Part shown: one piece after another, positions 51,266-60,605 of the stretch
Layout: each line of letters starts with the position of its first letter
Numbering within the stretch: the stretch's first letter is position 1
DNA from: Mycosarcoma maydis
Lineage: Eukaryota > Basidiomycota > Ustilaginomycetes > Ustilaginales
Assembly (NCBI RefSeq): GCF_000328475.2
Contig: NC_026478.1
Location: 1,488,001-1,552,000, forward strand
Reading direction: 5' to 3'
Length of the DNA: 64,000 bases
The notes under the pieces: model-generated
What the model was told of the DNA's origin: nothing
The model's database searches: none
Seen by the model: only the letters and a program-made list of their open reading frames with translations
Translations under genes and position numbers: made by a program

Positions 51266-53824
51266 ATGTCATCGTTTTCCTTGTCATCTTCCTTTTCATC
51301 TTCAATTTCGTCGTACGCTTCTTCCGACATTCGCGATCGTCCAGACACACCTCCACAAGCCTCAAAAAGCAATGGCGGTCTAAGGCTACCGCGCTTCTCA
51401 CTCTGGGGACGCAATACCTCCAGCACTCTGATCAGCAATAGCAACAACAGCTCGGCACCATCCTCCAACACTGAACCGGACTTGACCCAGCTGCGTATCA
51501 GTCAGCGACGGCCTGAGTCGCCCAAGAGTCCTTCGCGTGATCGAAGTCGACAAGCAGCTTCCGAATCGGAACTACCATCTCGCCCATCATCGCCAACATC
51601 TGTCTCTCCCATGCCGACGCTCGCTGTCAACGCGCCTCTGAACGCGCCACCCATCTCTTTGCCGAAGCTCAGTTCAGTATGGCGAATGAGCGCAGGCCTA
51701 TTCACTTCCTCATCGTATCCAGCGAACAGCCATGACCCTCGACTCGCCCGACCACATACAGCCGAGTCCACAACACCTCGAGACTTTATCAATGCATCTC
51801 CAGCCTCCCAATTTGCCGCATGGTCAGACTTTATGCACAGCCCCACTCCACCTGATCGCACCGCTACGTTTAGCAGCAACTCATCTGCATCATGCAACAG
51901 CTGCTCTCGCCCCAACATGAAAAAGATCCGAAGCCAGGAGAGCATCCGTTCGTCAACATCTGCTGTTCCATTCGACGCCGAGAATTCTACCTCTTCTCAT
52001 CACAGCACCATCCCCGTTCCAAAAGTGATCAAGGTCAAGCTGCGTTCCAAGTCCAAGGCTAATCAAGAGCCTGAGTTTGACAACGTGTTTCTTGCTCAGG
52101 AGCTCCGTTGCTCATCGACATCGAGCGCTCCCGGTAGCTCTCTCAACAGGAAAGTATCACAGGCAAGAAGCCCTTCTCTCGCCCTAGAAGACCTTCCGGC
52201 GAACCGCGGTGCCGAGTCCCGGCGCAAGCGCTCTAGTTGGGCAGCTCGTCGCCCCACATCCCCACAAACTTTCCTCGATCGGCATTACGCAAACCACCCA
52301 AACAACGCCGTTCGCAGCTCCGATGATCGGGAGGACGACGAATCGCTATACATCCGACCACCCAAAGTGAACCGTCAGTTTAGCACCAGTAGCTATCTCA
52401 CCACTGCCTCGTCTACCACCACCTCCTCTTCGAATGCTGGCGAGGCGGTCGCACCAAGATCGCCACGCATGCCTAGCGAGGTGGACGAGGCTGGAAGAGT
52501 CAAGCGAACCAAGTCGACAATGCCCAAACGCAAAACGTACGCGTTGCAATTCTCGCTCGATGGTCGATATCTCGCAGCTGCTGGCTCTGATCACCTGATC
52601 CGCGTCTATGAAGTCATCTCGTCACCGGCGGATCGGGCTGATGAGATCGAGTTGGCACAGATGCATCGTGCAGAGCAAGCTTGGCAGAAGAAGATGTCGT
52701 CCGCCTGTCCTCAGGGACCTCAGGGCGTGTGCGGGTCGATGCGAAGCAACACAAAAATGGACGTCCGCGCTGCAACGCCCGAGCTGGTACCCGTGTTTAA
52801 GTCGACTCCAATCCACATCTTTCAAGGTCACGCTGGCGATGTCTTGGATCTATCCTGGAGCAAGAACAATTTCCTCCTCAGTAGCAGCACCGACAAGACA
52901 GCCAAGTTATGGCACCCGAACCGTAGCGAATGTCTCTGCACGTTTTCAACATCTGCCACCGTTTCGTCGGTTGATTTCCACCCTACGGACGATCGCTTTT
53001 TTGTCAGCGGCGGACTGGACGGCAAGTTGAGGCTCTGGAACATCGCCGCTCGACGAGTTCAATCGATCAATGACGTGCCGGGTGTCATCACGGCGGTTGC
53101 CTTTTCGTCGAGTGGCTCGTCTGTTTGTGTTGGTACTCACTCGGGTTCCATGTTGACCTTTTCGTGCACCGACTCGCTCACTTTTGTCAACGCGGTGACG
53201 GTCAAATCTGCCGCTGCTAGCAAGACCGCATTGGCAAGCAAGATCACCAGCATCCAACCCATCAAGCTCGACGTAACCGCCACCACCGACTCTGCCGCTC
53301 CGCCAAGTGCACGCGAATACATGACAGTCACCTCAAACGATTCTCGCATTCGAATTTACTCGATCGTTTCACGTCGCATCGTCTCGCGCTTTAAATCGAC
53401 GAGCTACATCAACCGCTCGAGCCAGATTCGTGCCACTTCGTCGTCTGATTCGCAATTCCTCGTATCGGGTAGCGAAGATGCTTGGATTCACGTGTGGAGC
53501 CTTGCGAGCAACGCATCGCTCTTCGCTGCACTTTTCGCCGGCATGAAGCGCAACAAGTCGACTCTTAGATCTCCAGCTCAAGCACGTGCGTCGGATGCAG
53601 GCGACAATTCGACCTACAGATCCTGGCAAGCAGGCGCCGGCAGTGTGAGGTGCGCTATCTTTGCTCCCGCTGCTACCAGCGCGCTACTCGCGCTAGCACA
53701 CGACCCCTTGGAGCTGAATCACGCTACTCCCGGCTCAGCCGTCAGATCGAGGATCATCGTTTCAACCGACGACTCCAATATCATCCGCACCTGGAGGTGT
53801 GATCCCCACCGTCGTCTCTTCTAA
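51266..53824 (+). CDS. WD40-repeat protein, WDR44/Rab11-binding type
   Basis: First in-frame ATG at 51266 gives 852 residues. The frame is open for 165 nt upstream without an ATG, so a spliced 5' exon is possible. The N-terminal half is Ser-rich and disordered. WD repeats start at about residue 415 (TYALQFSLDGRYLAAAGSDHLIRVYEV). They continue with HAGDVLDLSWSKNNFLLSSS...TAKLWH, VSSVDFHPTDDRFFVSGG...LRLWN, VITAVAFSSSGSSVCVGT, then DSRIRIYSI, FLVSGSEDAWIHVWSL and a last blade near the C-terminus. The insertion between blades 1 and 2 and the order of blades resemble WDR44/Rabphilin-11 and its fungal relatives, which bind Rab GTPases in endosome/exocytic traffic. The subfamily is inferred from repeat order; the WD40 call is firm. 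Confidence 0.82.
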   Translation: MSSFSLSSSFSSSISSYASSDIRDRPDTPPQASKSNGGLRLPRFSLWGRNTSSTLISNSNNSSAPSSNTEPDLTQLRISQRRPESPKSPSRDRSRQAASESELPSRPSSPTSVSPMPTLAVNAPLNAPPISLPKLSSVWRMSAGLFTSSSYPANSHDPRLARPHTAESTTPRDFINASPASQFAAWSDFMHSPTPPDRTATFSSNSSASCNSCSRPNMKKIRSQESIRSSTSAVPFDAENSTSSHHSTIPVPKVIKVKLRSKSKANQEPEFDNVFLAQELRCSSTSSAPGSSLNRKVSQARSPSLALEDLPANRGAESRRKRSSWAARRPTSPQTFLDRHYANHPNNAVRSSDDREDDESLYIRPPKVNRQFSTSSYLTTASSTTTSSSNAGEAVAPRSPRMPSEVDEAGRVKRTKSTMPKRKTYALQFSLDGRYLAAAGSDHLIRVYEVISSPADRADEIELAQMHRAEQAWQKKMSSACPQGPQGVCGSMRSNTKMDVRAATPELVPVFKSTPIHIFQGHAGDVLDLSWSKNNFLLSSSTDKTAKLWHPNRSECLCTFSTSATVSSVDFHPTDDRFFVSGGLDGKLRLWNIAARRVQSINDVPGVITAVAFSSSGSSVCVGTHSGSMLTFSCTDSLTFVNAVTVKSAAASKTALASKITSIQPIKLDVTATTDSAAPPSAREYMTVTSNDSRIRIYSIVSRRIVSRFKSTSYINRSSQIRATSSSDSQFLVSGSEDAWIHVWSLASNASLFAALFAGMKRNKSTLRSPAQARASDAGDNSTYRSWQAGAGSVRCAIFAPAATSALLALAHDPLELNHATPGSAVRSRIIVSTDDSNIIRTWRCDPHRRLF

Positions 53825-53994
53825 TTTCTCTCACTCTCACTCTTTGCTCCTTATACCCGTTTCTTGCCTTCATCGCATTGCACCGTCACCTCTCTCTCTG
53901 CAATCACCGTCAATCTGTGAAAAATGAACATTGCCCAGCATTCTGCGCGCATCAAAGGAGTAGTGGCATTGCAAAGGAAGTAGCCCTGCACAGA
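53825..53994. other. Convergent 3' spacer between WD40 and CUE genes
   Basis: About 170 nt, pyrimidine-rich on the left. It holds both 3' ends. No gene was seen. Confidence 0.5.
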
Positions 53995-55653
53995 TCAGTC
54001 TTCGTCCTCAAACGGATTGCTGACATACTCGAGGTCGTCTGAATCATCGTTGAGATCATTGTCGTCGTGACTGGCCAGTGTAACAGCACCTACACCTGCA
54101 CCGACAGCGGCGGCCCCAGCAACGCCAGCAGCAGCAGCAGTCTTGTTCGTGACACCGCCGGAGCCTGTCTCCTTGGTCGGGCTACGGTCCAGACGCGGGC
54201 TGGTGATGCCACGACCGCTGGCCGAATCCATGAGCGCGATCGAGTTTTTCTGGTTCTTGTCCGGTTCGCTGACCTTGCTACCGCTCGTGTTGTCCGAAAT
54301 AGAAATCGGCGTGCGGCCAGCTTGATCCCACCCTGCATAATCTGATGCGTGTGCCGAGCCACTGGTGTTCTGCGACGCTGCCACGCCACCCCGACCAGCG
54401 TTCTTGATGCCGAGTCCGTATCTTTCGGCAAGCGCCCGTGCCTTGCCAGCGGCTGACGGATTCGACGACGCGCCGCCTGCACCTCCTTGGCGCGAGATGA
54501 TCTTTGCCAATTCATTTTCGGAAACTGGGGAAGGATCCTGGTCGTATTCGCTCGCATGTGGTGATCGTGGTGAAGTAAACTGACGTTGCAACGTAGGGGT
54601 AGCAGTCGCCTGCTGGGGCGGCTCGTGGGTGTTAAACCCTCTGCTGGCGCTGCTTCTGAAGTTATTGAAGGCTTGAGCGAGCCCAGCACCAGCACTGCTA
54701 GTCCCCGCGCCACTCGTGCCAGCTGTGCCTGGTTGACCCGGACCATCCTGAGGGGCATTGAAGGCAGCGCTAGCTTTCTGACGGAACGTCGAAAACGTAG
54801 ACGCCGCTTTCGCCAAGCCAGTCTCGGCCATGCGATTGATTTCCTCCTGCCACTGCTTGGCTTCCTTGGCGCCAGGCATTCCAGGAATGAGGCTGTCACC
54901 ATTCTCATACGTTTGCGACCCATGGTTGGGGGGAGCGTAGGTTGTTCTTGCCCCCGCAGTAGCGGCACCTGCAGGGTTGGACGGAGCATTTCGCCGAACT
55001 CGGGGCTGATAGGTTAGCGCATTGGGGTCGTAGGAGGAAGCAGATGGTGTGGAAGGATCTCGTGCGTCGGAGCTCAGGAGACCGCTGAAAAAGGAGCCAG
55101 CCCCACCTCCGCCACGGCCGATGCTGGACTGTTTCTGTTGCTGTTGTTGCTGACGCCGAGCCCATTCTTCGTGCTGCCTCTGCTCTTCCTCCATAGCGAT
55201 GGTTTGCGCCAACAGGGCGTCCGAGTCTGTTCTTGATTCTGTAGTTGAGGGCTTAAAGTTTGGGTCGGACATCTGCAGAAGAGCATTGATGGCTGCCTCT
55301 TGATTGCCGCCGCGTGATGACAAAACAGCAGCGATTGTGTCCCTGTCCAGGTCGGGAAACATGACCTTGAGCTCGGACACAGCCGGTGGGACATCAGTAG
55401 CTGGTAGTAGAGAAGCGCCTAGAGCAGGCGACATGGCTCGCGGTGAAGATGGCGACAGTGTGGCTGGGGAAGGCGCTTTCCGTGCAGAGGCGGCGTTGCC
55501 GGCGGACGTCTGAGCATCAGCAGCTGGCTGCGCTAGTGTATTGGAAGTCTTCTGCAACGTTTCGGCGGGCACTTCCGAGGCAGCCTTTCCATCGTTGAGC
55601 GCCTGATCGAGGGACTTGAGATCGATCTCTCCCTTTTGTACAGGCTCTGACAT
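53995..55653 (-). CDS. CUE-domain ubiquitin-binding protein (Cue5-like)
   Basis: Single exon, 552 residues from ATG 55653 (MSEPVQKGEI). Residues 91-131 form a CUE domain: the MFP motif at 98-100 (LKVMFPDLDRDTIAAVL) and the dileucine at 125-126 (AAINALLQMSDPNF). CUE domains bind monoubiquitin; yeast Cue5 uses one to deliver ubiquitinated aggregates to autophagy through Atg8. A Gln/Glu helix follows (EEEQRQHEEWARRQQ). The rest is Ser/Gly/Ala-rich and low in structure, with a hydrophobic Ala/Gly/Val stretch near 505-530 and an acidic C-terminus. An NPF tripeptide (SNPFEDED) at the very end is the type bound by EH domains of endocytic proteins. No clear Atg8-binding motif was identified, so Cue5 orthology is only likely. 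Confidence 0.8.
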   Translation of the reverse strand: MSEPVQKGEIDLKSLDQALNDGKAASEVPAETLQKTSNTLAQPAADAQTSAGNAASARKAPSPATLSPSSPRAMSPALGASLLPATDVPPAVSELKVMFPDLDRDTIAAVLSSRGGNQEAAINALLQMSDPNFKPSTTESRTDSDALLAQTIAMEEEQRQHEEWARRQQQQQQKQSSIGRGGGGAGSFFSGLLSSDARDPSTPSASSYDPNALTYQPRVRRNAPSNPAGAATAGARTTYAPPNHGSQTYENGDSLIPGMPGAKEAKQWQEEINRMAETGLAKAASTFSTFRQKASAAFNAPQDGPGQPGTAGTSGAGTSSAGAGLAQAFNNFRSSASRGFNTHEPPQQATATPTLQRQFTSPRSPHASEYDQDPSPVSENELAKIISRQGGAGGASSNPSAAGKARALAERYGLGIKNAGRGGVAASQNTSGSAHASDYAGWDQAGRTPISISDNTSGSKVSEPDKNQKNSIALMDSASGRGITSPRLDRSPTKETGSGGVTNKTAAAAGVAGAAAVGAGVGAVTLASHDDNDLNDDSDDLEYVSNPFEDED

Positions 55654-56753
55654 GACTGTTGCTTTATCTTTCAGGTAAAGGCGAATCTCGGTGGTTCAGA
55701 AGTAAATGAGAGGAAGCAGAACTGAACCAAGTTTCGAGAGACAATCCTGTCAACGAGGCATGTAGCTGCTCGAATCTGTGACAGAATCCAAAGCAAGTAG
55801 AGTGTGAGTGAAAGGTGAGAGGTTGGTGTCAAGTGGTGTATGGGTTTCTTAGACAAGGAAGAGTAAGTTTCGGACAGCTTCCCTGTGCACGGTGGCAGTG
55901 CGTGGCAGTGCGTGGCTGTCTGACTTGGCTCGTGCTCGGCTGCGCTTGAGTTTGGGCGGTTTCATGTTTTTAGGATCCAAAATGTTAGAATTCAAAGATT
56001 CGCAACTTACGACTTACGACTCTTTTAACTTGGCGGTGCGGTTCACGTCTCAGGGTCTGTTTAACTTATCATTCACGTGATTTAACGGATCGTGAATCGG
56101 CTCTCGGGACTCAACTCTAAACTTATCTCTTGATCCACATCTTCATCTTGATGCCAAGGACCTGCAACGGCTGTCTTGACACCAGTTGAAACCGCCTCGA
56201 ATCTAGTCCACGGTAGGATGGAAAGTCGTTACAGCATAGGAGAAAATGGAATATAACCTAGCGAACGCAACCAGAGTTTGCAGTCGAGACATTCGAGTTT
56301 CCCGAACCAGCCGCCAACACCAACGCTATCGTACGAAGCCTACGCTTGATCAGCATCGCAGCTTCTTCAGCCTTTCTGACCTTGTGTGGGTACCGAGGTC
56401 GATTGTTTAGGCTGCATGGATGGCTGCTTCCGTTTCATCCGCCCCAAGATCAACTGCTCTTCGTCGGTCACCTCCGAATCTCATCCTTGGCAACCTGCAG
56501 ATCCTCTATCCCGAAAGTGCATTCTCGCCATCTTGAGTGTCCTTTTCCAGTCTCTATATAGGTCGCAGAGGCCTATCAACCCCTTGGACTGGCATAAGTA
56601 GCTGCTCCTTACCACTCTCGGCCATGGGTCCAGACCCGTTCGTCTGATTTCCACGAACGAGCTCAGAGAGCCGCATGCGCGGTCGTCTTGCCTTGTCCCG
56701 ATCCACATAGCTTCAAAAGCAACCAACATCCGTCACATTCAGCCTCTCGATCC
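55654..56753. promoter_or_regulatory. Divergent spacer between CUE gene and Zn2Cys6 regulator 2
   Basis: About 1.1 kb carrying both promoters. A TCACGTGATT patch at 56067-56076 and ATCGTGAAT at 56089-56097 belong to the repeat family. The 300 nt before the regulator ATG look like a leader. No gene was seen. Confidence 0.4.
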
Positions 56754-59700
56754 ATGGCTACCAACATCTCCGGCTCGAATGCCGAGCCAAGTGGCTCAGC
56801 CAACAATGCTACCGGATCTTCGGCCACTTTTACGAACAAGCCTGCGAAGCGCAAGGCCAATCATGCTACCGGATCTTTGGCCTCTTTCACGAACAAACCC
56901 GCGAAGCGCAAGGCAGACAAAGCCACAGATTCGTCATCTCCGCTGGATGCTGCTGACGTGCACGGAGCCAAGCCACTCGCAAGGGCTGTTCTTGTTTGCA
57001 AGAGATGCCGCTCCAAGAAAATCAAGTGCGATCAGGCTTTTCCAGCATGCGGATCTTGCGTCAAGGCCGGCGAGCCATGTGTTGGTATCGATTCGGCAAC
57101 CGGTCGTGAAGTCAGTCGCAGCTATATCGTCGACCTTGAGCATCAGGTCGCCGAACTCCGAGCGCAGAATGCTGAGCTCGAGCGCCTTCTAGCCGAACAG
57201 CCTGCTTCGCGGCTCACGAACACCGCCCCATCCGGACTCAAACGACCTCTACAACATGTCCAAGTCGAATTTCCGCTGGATCAGTCCGAATCGATTGCCT
57301 CGCCCGATCTGCGACCAACAAAGCGTCCAGCCACATCTCCTGACAACGAACGAGAACAACTGGCTTCAAGTCAATCGCTGCCCGGTCTCATCCTCGGACC
57401 AGCCGGGGTCGAAGTGATCCCATCCGCAGCGAACGAAACGCGCCAAGCCAATGCACGACCGTCGCTCGGGCGTCTGCACTCACATGCAAGCGGCCTGTCC
57501 CCCGCACGTCTCCTATGCCAGGCTATCCAACAATCAGCGCAAGCTGGTCTCCGCATTCGCGACCCGGGCTCTTCCTCGCGAATGAGAAAGCACGCAGCGC
57601 AGAGTCACCGCGAGGATCCAAACAAAAGAGCAAACATCAACTTATTCCGAGAGCCGGCGCTCCCAGGCGGCGATCCCGACAATGCTACCCGAGACGGGCG
57701 ATTAGCAAAGCTGGAAGTCAAGTCTCCCTCCCCTCACAGCGGTACAGCGACACCATCTGACGGCAAGAAAAACTCTCCTTTCGACGACGGCGATCTTATG
57801 CAGTATGCCACTGCTACCGAGACTGCCGACATCACCGTCCCTGCACCTGAACAGGCTCTCAAGCCATCTCCGTTACCTGCTCCCTTTCCGCCGCTGTCGA
57901 TCGCAAGGAAGCTGATCGATGCCTACTTTGAGCGCGTCAACCCCCAGCTGCCCATTCTGGACCGCGCTTCCTTCATGGTGCGCTTCGAGAAAGCATGTAC
58001 TATCGGCCTTGAAAGAGCAAAAGCCAAGCTTTCCGCTGAGGAGCAACGGCAGCTACGAGGCGGAGACGATGAACTCGCCATCAAGATGCAGCCTGCAGAT
58101 GGACATCTGTTCCACCTTGTCTTTGCCATAGCTGCTGCCATGGGCTGGACGCGCTCAAATTGGAGCGCGGAGAATCATCACGAGGCTGCCATGCGTTACC
58201 TGGATCCCAGACGGTTGACCAGTGCCGCCCAAGAAGGCAACGTGGGCGCTATCATGGGCCGAGACGCTCTTGAGCAGCTTCAGTGTTTGCTCCTCACCGC
58301 TCTTTACTCGATAATGCGGCCCATGAAGCCGGGTGTTTGGTACTGCCTTGGCGTCGCCCTGCGTCTCACAACCGGAATCGGGCTTTACTCGGAAACACCA
58401 GGTGTTCTCGAAGAGTCTACGCATCTCACTCACGATACCAGTGAGACTCTGGTTCAGAGGAAGCGCCGGTTGTTCTGGTGCTCCTATGCGCTGGACCGCC
58501 AAGTCTGCGTGCACCTTGGCCGACCCTTTGGAATTGCTGATTCAGACATCAAGGTGAATCTTCCGTGGGTCGACAACGAAAGAGAAATCGTGCCCGTGCC
58601 GATGGAACAAGACGAGAATCGCACTCACGGTGCGGATGCCGTGGAAGATATCGATTCGTCGACAGAGCTAGCACGCAGAGAAGCAGCATCCACCTTGGCG
58701 GCACTACAGTCGAGTGATAAAGAGCAGCAAGACGGTTTAGGCCGAGGTTTTGCCGTCTCATTGCCGAAACCTAGAGATGCGAGTCGATGGATTTCTCTTT
58801 CCTTTTTCCGCATGCGTATTCTGCAGTCCGAGATCCAGTCTATGCTTTATCAGAATGCGGAGCTGCCTCGTCGATTCGACTCGTACGCTCATTGGAAGAC
58901 AGACATTCTACGCAGACTTCACGCATGGCGACGCTATGCACCCTCTTCCAAGAGTGACCTTGAGGCCAGTGGCTGCGGTTACAATCCCATTTTCCTGGAG
59001 CTCAACTACCAGCAAACGCTTCTGATGGTTTTCGGACTCAGCCCTCGTTTCCCCAACGCTTCCCGCAAAGACTTGGCCAGCGTCGAAGAATGCAGCCGCA
59101 GCATTATCAATATGTATGCGACACTTTCCAAAGAAGGTCAGATGAATTATACGTGGATGACGGGTCACAACGTCTTCATCGCCTGTACAAGCTACCTGTA
59201 CGCTGTCTGGCAGATCAGCGCTACGGATCCGGTGTCGTTCCGTTCCAGCGCCACACTCGGCTTCCGCAGTAAGGTCGATGAGATTCATCACTTTGCTGCT
59301 GCCTGCGACAAAGTTCTCTCCTCTTTGCAATGGGCTACTGCGGAGAAGTGCCGAAAGTGTCTGCGCACCATGTTCTACGCCACTTCTGTGGTGATCGAGA
59401 AGATTGACAGAATGTCTTCGGCCTTGTCCGGTAATTGTGGCCGTTTTGAAGCAGCGGCAGACCGTCGCGGTATCAGCGACGAAGAAACAAAACAGGAAGA
59501 TAGCACAGGTTCCGCGAACAAAGCGTCGCTTGCTTCGTCGGGGTCAGAGATAGAGCACGAACGTAGAGAGGCACTCTCATCCTCGAAACGGAACGCGCCG
59601 AAGTCAGCGGCTGCAACATCGTCTTGGTCGCTTTTTTCTCAGGACCGCGATTGGCATCAGCCAGCATTCAAACGGTCCATCGACGCTGCGGTTGCGTCTC

Positions 59701-60605
59701 CTCGATCCGAGTCTTTGATAGGCGCGTCTAGGTGGAACTCAGGCGGTCAGGCGCGCTCATCACCCAATGCAGGCGTTCTGTGGCCCATCGAAAATGAGAT
59801 GCCAGATCACCATAGTGAGCTTGGCACGAGCGGCCGTGGGCTGAGCTCAAACCCAGGTGAAGCAGGCCGACTAGGTTCGACTCCGGCGGATGCATACGCC
59901 AGCGATGCCACCACTCCCAGTCGAGGTCTTGACGTCGGTTCAGCCATCGTTGACACGACGAGCAGCAATTCTTGGTACGCTTTCAGCTCGGAGACCAGCC
60001 CAAAGATTCTGTTCCCAGACAGTCCTTCCAACTTTGACATTTCGTCGTTGATGGCCACGTCGGCGATGGAGCTTGATGCACTCTTCAGAGAAGCTGGCTT
60101 ATCGGCGGGACCTCCCGGCGACCACCGGGACTGGGTGGAGACTAGCACGGCGTCTCTGCACAACGGCGCGATGCTAGCGCCTCCGTTTGCGCTGGGAGGT
60201 GATGCTCGCGAGCAATCTGTGCTCAAGATGGAACAAAGCGAGATTATGGGGACCCTCTACGACACGGTTCACCATGGCATCCCATCCGGCGATCAGTCAA
60301 AAGAGAAATGGGCTTTCAATGCTGGTGCCCGAGTCAGGAACGAGCAGCAAGGTCTTGCGGGCCCGGTTGCTGAAGCCGAAGCGTTCGAGACTGACTGGGA
60401 GGCGCTTGGGTTTGGCTACCGGATGAACGAACCAATGCAACACAACGGCCCGATGCCCTTATTTGCAGGTCATGTAGGCTCACAGCAGCAGCAGCAGCAA
60501 CAACAAGGGGGATTCCAGGATGCTCATGGTCATTCACATCAGTCCAAGGGTCGAGCAGGAACCGAGTTTGACACGCGTTTCCTGGACTCGCACATGGGAT
60601 TCTAG
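56754..60605 (+). CDS. Zn2Cys6 transcription factor with fungal-specific TF domain (regulator 2)
   Basis: Single exon, 1283 residues from ATG 56754 (MATNISGSNA). The zinc cluster is Cys82, Cys85, Cys92, Cys99, Cys102 and Cys109 (x2, x6, x6, x2, x6), followed by a linker and a coiled coil (VDLEHQVAELRAQNAELERLL), the usual dimerisation element. The middle-homology domain is about 380-830 (ARKLIDAYFERVNPQLPILDRASF, RRLFWCSYALDRQVCVHLGRPFGI). The second of these segments is the most conserved part of this domain. The N-terminus carries a duplicated 19-residue module with a basic KPAKRKA motif in each copy, possibly a doubled nuclear signal. The C-terminus contains poly-Gln (8 Gln) and acidic/aromatic patches. 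Targets are unknown. The linker and coil resemble regulators of carbon-source genes, but that is not enough to name it. Confidence 0.93.
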   Translation: MATNISGSNAEPSGSANNATGSSATFTNKPAKRKANHATGSLASFTNKPAKRKADKATDSSSPLDAADVHGAKPLARAVLVCKRCRSKKIKCDQAFPACGSCVKAGEPCVGIDSATGREVSRSYIVDLEHQVAELRAQNAELERLLAEQPASRLTNTAPSGLKRPLQHVQVEFPLDQSESIASPDLRPTKRPATSPDNEREQLASSQSLPGLILGPAGVEVIPSAANETRQANARPSLGRLHSHASGLSPARLLCQAIQQSAQAGLRIRDPGSSSRMRKHAAQSHREDPNKRANINLFREPALPGGDPDNATRDGRLAKLEVKSPSPHSGTATPSDGKKNSPFDDGDLMQYATATETADITVPAPEQALKPSPLPAPFPPLSIARKLIDAYFERVNPQLPILDRASFMVRFEKACTIGLERAKAKLSAEEQRQLRGGDDELAIKMQPADGHLFHLVFAIAAAMGWTRSNWSAENHHEAAMRYLDPRRLTSAAQEGNVGAIMGRDALEQLQCLLLTALYSIMRPMKPGVWYCLGVALRLTTGIGLYSETPGVLEESTHLTHDTSETLVQRKRRLFWCSYALDRQVCVHLGRPFGIADSDIKVNLPWVDNEREIVPVPMEQDENRTHGADAVEDIDSSTELARREAASTLAALQSSDKEQQDGLGRGFAVSLPKPRDASRWISLSFFRMRILQSEIQSMLYQNAELPRRFDSYAHWKTDILRRLHAWRRYAPSSKSDLEASGCGYNPIFLELNYQQTLLMVFGLSPRFPNASRKDLASVEECSRSIINMYATLSKEGQMNYTWMTGHNVFIACTSYLYAVWQISATDPVSFRSSATLGFRSKVDEIHHFAAACDKVLSSLQWATAEKCRKCLRTMFYATSVVIEKIDRMSSALSGNCGRFEAAADRRGISDEETKQEDSTGSANKASLASSGSEIEHERREALSSSKRNAPKSAAATSSWSLFSQDRDWHQPAFKRSIDAAVASPRSESLIGASRWNSGGQARSSPNAGVLWPIENEMPDHHSELGTSGRGLSSNPGEAGRLGSTPADAYASDATTPSRGLDVGSAIVDTTSSNSWYAFSSETSPKILFPDSPSNFDISSLMATSAMELDALFREAGLSAGPPGDHRDWVETSTASLHNGAMLAPPFALGGDAREQSVLKMEQSEIMGTLYDTVHHGIPSGDQSKEKWAFNAGARVRNEQQGLAGPVAEAEAFETDWEALGFGYRMNEPMQHNGPMPLFAGHVGSQQQQQQQQGGFQDAHGHSHQSKGRAGTEFDTRFLDSHMGF
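56808..56921 (+). repeat. 57-bp coding tandem duplication in regulator 2
   Basis: Two adjacent 57-bp units (56808-56864 and 56865-56921) encode ATGSSATFTNKPAKRKANH and ATGSLASFTNKPAKRKADK. They differ at several nucleotides, many synonymous, so the duplication is not very recent. Each unit brings one KPAKRK basic motif. Confidence 0.9.

Noticed and set aside
54090..54989. 299-codon frame overlapping the CUE gene in another phase
   Set aside because: It is Arg/Pro-rich, as expected from reading Ser/Ala codons out of phase, and lies inside a well-supported gene.
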